Shown piece after piece: positions 51,586 to 52,775 of a stretch of DNA of 52,775 nt (positions are counted from its first letter, which is position 1; each line of letters starts with the position of its first letter). The notes beneath the pieces are model-generated. The model was not told the DNA's origin, made no database searches, and worked only from the letters and a program-made list of their open reading frames with translations. The stretch spans positions 1 to 52,775 of the forward strand of contig CAJWZC010000016.1 of the NCBI GenBank assembly GCA_913049915.1, written 5' to 3'. The stretch comes from an uncultured Colwellia sp. (GTDB lineage: Bacteria > Pseudomonadota > Gammaproteobacteria > Enterobacterales > Alteromonadaceae). Both the position numbers and the translations under genes were made by a program.

Positions 51586-52775
51586 ATGGAACAGATTGAA
51601 GGCGTTAGAGTATTAAAAGAAGCTAATTGGTTAGATAAGCGCTGTCGTAGTTTAGTCATGGGTGTCTTTGCAAAGTTCAGCTATGGTCAATTAGAAGTTG
51701 TTGAAGGGCATATTCATTCTTATTTTCCTGAAAATGTTACTGATTCAAGTATTAATGGAAAAATACATATCCACGATATCAGTGTGTATCGTGACTTTGT
51801 TAAAGGTGGCAGTATTGGTGCAGCTGAGGCTTTTATTGAAGGTAAGTGGAGTAGTCCGAATTTAACCAATGTTATTCGAATTTTTGCTAAAGCACAGCAA
51901 CAAACTGATAGCCTTGAAGCAAACAAATCATGGTCCAGTAAACTGAAAAATACCGTAAGCCACTGGCAAAATAGAAATACCCAGTCAGGCTCAAAGCGTA
52001 ATATATTAGCGCACTATGATTTAGGTAATGAATTATATACACGATTTTTAGACCCAGACATGATGTACTCATCAGCTATTTATCCACACGAGAGTGCTTC
52101 GTTAGATGAAGCTCAACAGCATAAATTAGCGACAATTTGCCAACGATTATCACTTAATGCTGATGATCACTTGCTTGAAATCGGTACAGGTTGGGGTGGT
52201 TTAGCTATTTATGCTGCTCAGAACTATGGTTGTCATGTAACGACAACAACTATCTCAGATGCGCAACATGCCTACGCACAAAATCGTATAGAAAAATTAG
52301 GCCTAGGAGATAAAATAACTTTACTGAAAAAAGACTACCGTGATTTGAATGGTAGTTTTGATAAGGTAGTTTCTATTGAAATGATCGAGGCCGTTGGTTA
52401 TGACTTTTTACCGAGTTTCTTTAAGCAATGCAATGATCGTCTTAAAGAAGGTGGCAAATTACTGATACAATCAATTACTATTGCCGATCAACGGTTTAAA
52501 TATTATAAAACTAATGTTGATTTTATCCAACGTTATATATTCCCTGGTGGATTTTTACCGTCAGTGAATGTACTTAGCCAACACCTTACTGACCACAGTG
52601 AGATGGTTATTGAATCGCTTGATGATATTGGGCTTGATTACGCGAAAACATTAGCGCACTGGCGAGATAACTTTTTAGCATCATGGTCAACGCTCTCGAC
52701 ATTGGGATATGATGAAACGTTTAAACGGTTATGGCTGTACTATTTTGCTTACTGTGAAGGTGCCTTTTTAGAACG
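51586..52775 (+). CDS. Cyclopropane-fatty-acid synthase family methyltransferase (partial)
   Basis: The frame opens at ATG 51586 with GAGGAT upstream, starts MEQIEGVRVLKEANWLDKRC, and is still open at base 52775 (396 codons), so the last residues are missing. It holds the CFA N-terminal domain and the SAM-binding motif LLEIGTGWGGLAIYAA, preceded by LAHYDLGNELYTRFLDPDMMYSSA and followed by VSIEMIEAVGYDFLP and FIQRYIFPGGFLP. CFA synthases transfer a methylene from SAM to an acyl double bond; relatives in the sigma-E/ChrR regulon instead make methylated or furan fatty acids. It ends the lipid operon as far as the window shows. Confidence 0.92.
   Translation, partial: MEQIEGVRVLKEANWLDKRCRSLVMGVFAKFSYGQLEVVEGHIHSYFPENVTDSSINGKIHIHDISVYRDFVKGGSIGAAEAFIEGKWSSPNLTNVIRIFAKAQQQTDSLEANKSWSSKLKNTVSHWQNRNTQSGSKRNILAHYDLGNELYTRFLDPDMMYSSAIYPHESASLDEAQQHKLATICQRLSLNADDHLLEIGTGWGGLAIYAAQNYGCHVTTTTISDAQHAYAQNRIEKLGLGDKITLLKKDYRDLNGSFDKVVSIEMIEAVGYDFLPSFFKQCNDRLKEGGKLLIQSITIADQRFKYYKTNVDFIQRYIFPGGFLPSVNVLSQHLTDHSEMVIESLDDIGLDYAKTLAHWRDNFLASWSTLSTLGYDETFKRLWLYYFAYCEGAFLE

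Noticed and set aside
1..52775. Prophage, integrase, plasmid or insertion-sequence genes
   Set aside because: No transposase, integrase, replication or phage structural protein was recognised in any frame examined.

Overview
The window looks like chromosomal DNA from a cold-adapted marine gammaproteobacterium of the Colwellia type (Alteromonadales). It is AT-rich. The mutH/rppH/ptsP/lgt/thyA block, the long-form PstC and PstA, the parvulin, DUF2058, H-NOX/kinase and sigma/ChrR genes all fit that group. This assignment is inferred from gene content and protein style, not from a database search. I saw no tRNA, rRNA, CRISPR array, prophage or intact insertion sequence.

Layout. 1-1.5 kb: end of a polysaccharide region with a UDP-sugar dehydrogenase. 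1.6-9.9 kb: phosphate uptake, with a Pho box, pstC-pstA-pstB-phoU, a DUF47 (PhoU-like) gene and a PiT permease, separated by unusual intercistronic hairpins and closed by a strong terminator. 9.9-15.6 kb: a multi-hairpin element, ppiC, a DUF2058 gene, an anchored glutaredoxin-like gene, a decayed msrP fragment and a pair of amidohydrolases, the second without metal ligands. 15.7-26 kb: patatin/outer-membrane protein, yeaD-like mutarotase, mutH, rppH, ptsP, a TauE/SafE permease, lgt and thyA. 26-34.6 kb: aldehyde dehydrogenase, SRPBCC protein, sterol-desaturase-like enzyme, serine deaminase, NudL-type Nudix enzyme, pabB and class I fumarase. 34.8-39.4 kb: an H-NOX heme sensor with its kinase, a MATE transporter pseudogene, an extended CsrA and a small helix-turn-helix protein.

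39.5 kb to the end holds the most interesting unit, a probable singlet-oxygen/photo-oxidative stress regulon. It is centred on an ECF sigma factor and its ChrR-type zinc/cupin anti-sigma factor. Around them are DUF2878, chalcone-isomerase-like and DUF3833 genes, a four-domain fasciclin lipoprotein, a Lon-N-domain protein, a DUF523/DUF1722 protein, a DNA photolyase, and a tightly overlapping NTF2-like, SDR, FAD oxidoreductase, DUF1365 and cyclopropane-synthase-family operon that runs off the window. Three separate transcription units here (sigma factor, Lon-domain gene, fasciclin gene) share TGATCN - 15/16 nt - CGTATR at nearly the same distance (36-41 nt) from the start codon, and a weaker copy precedes the DUF2878 operon. 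The simplest reading is autoregulation plus a local regulon that repairs UV lesions, remodels unsaturated lipids and adjusts the envelope under light and oxygen stress.

Genome decay is also visible. The MATE gene has four in-frame nonsense codons and one A-run frameshift, and msrP survives only as an N-terminal fragment with its own A-run frameshift.
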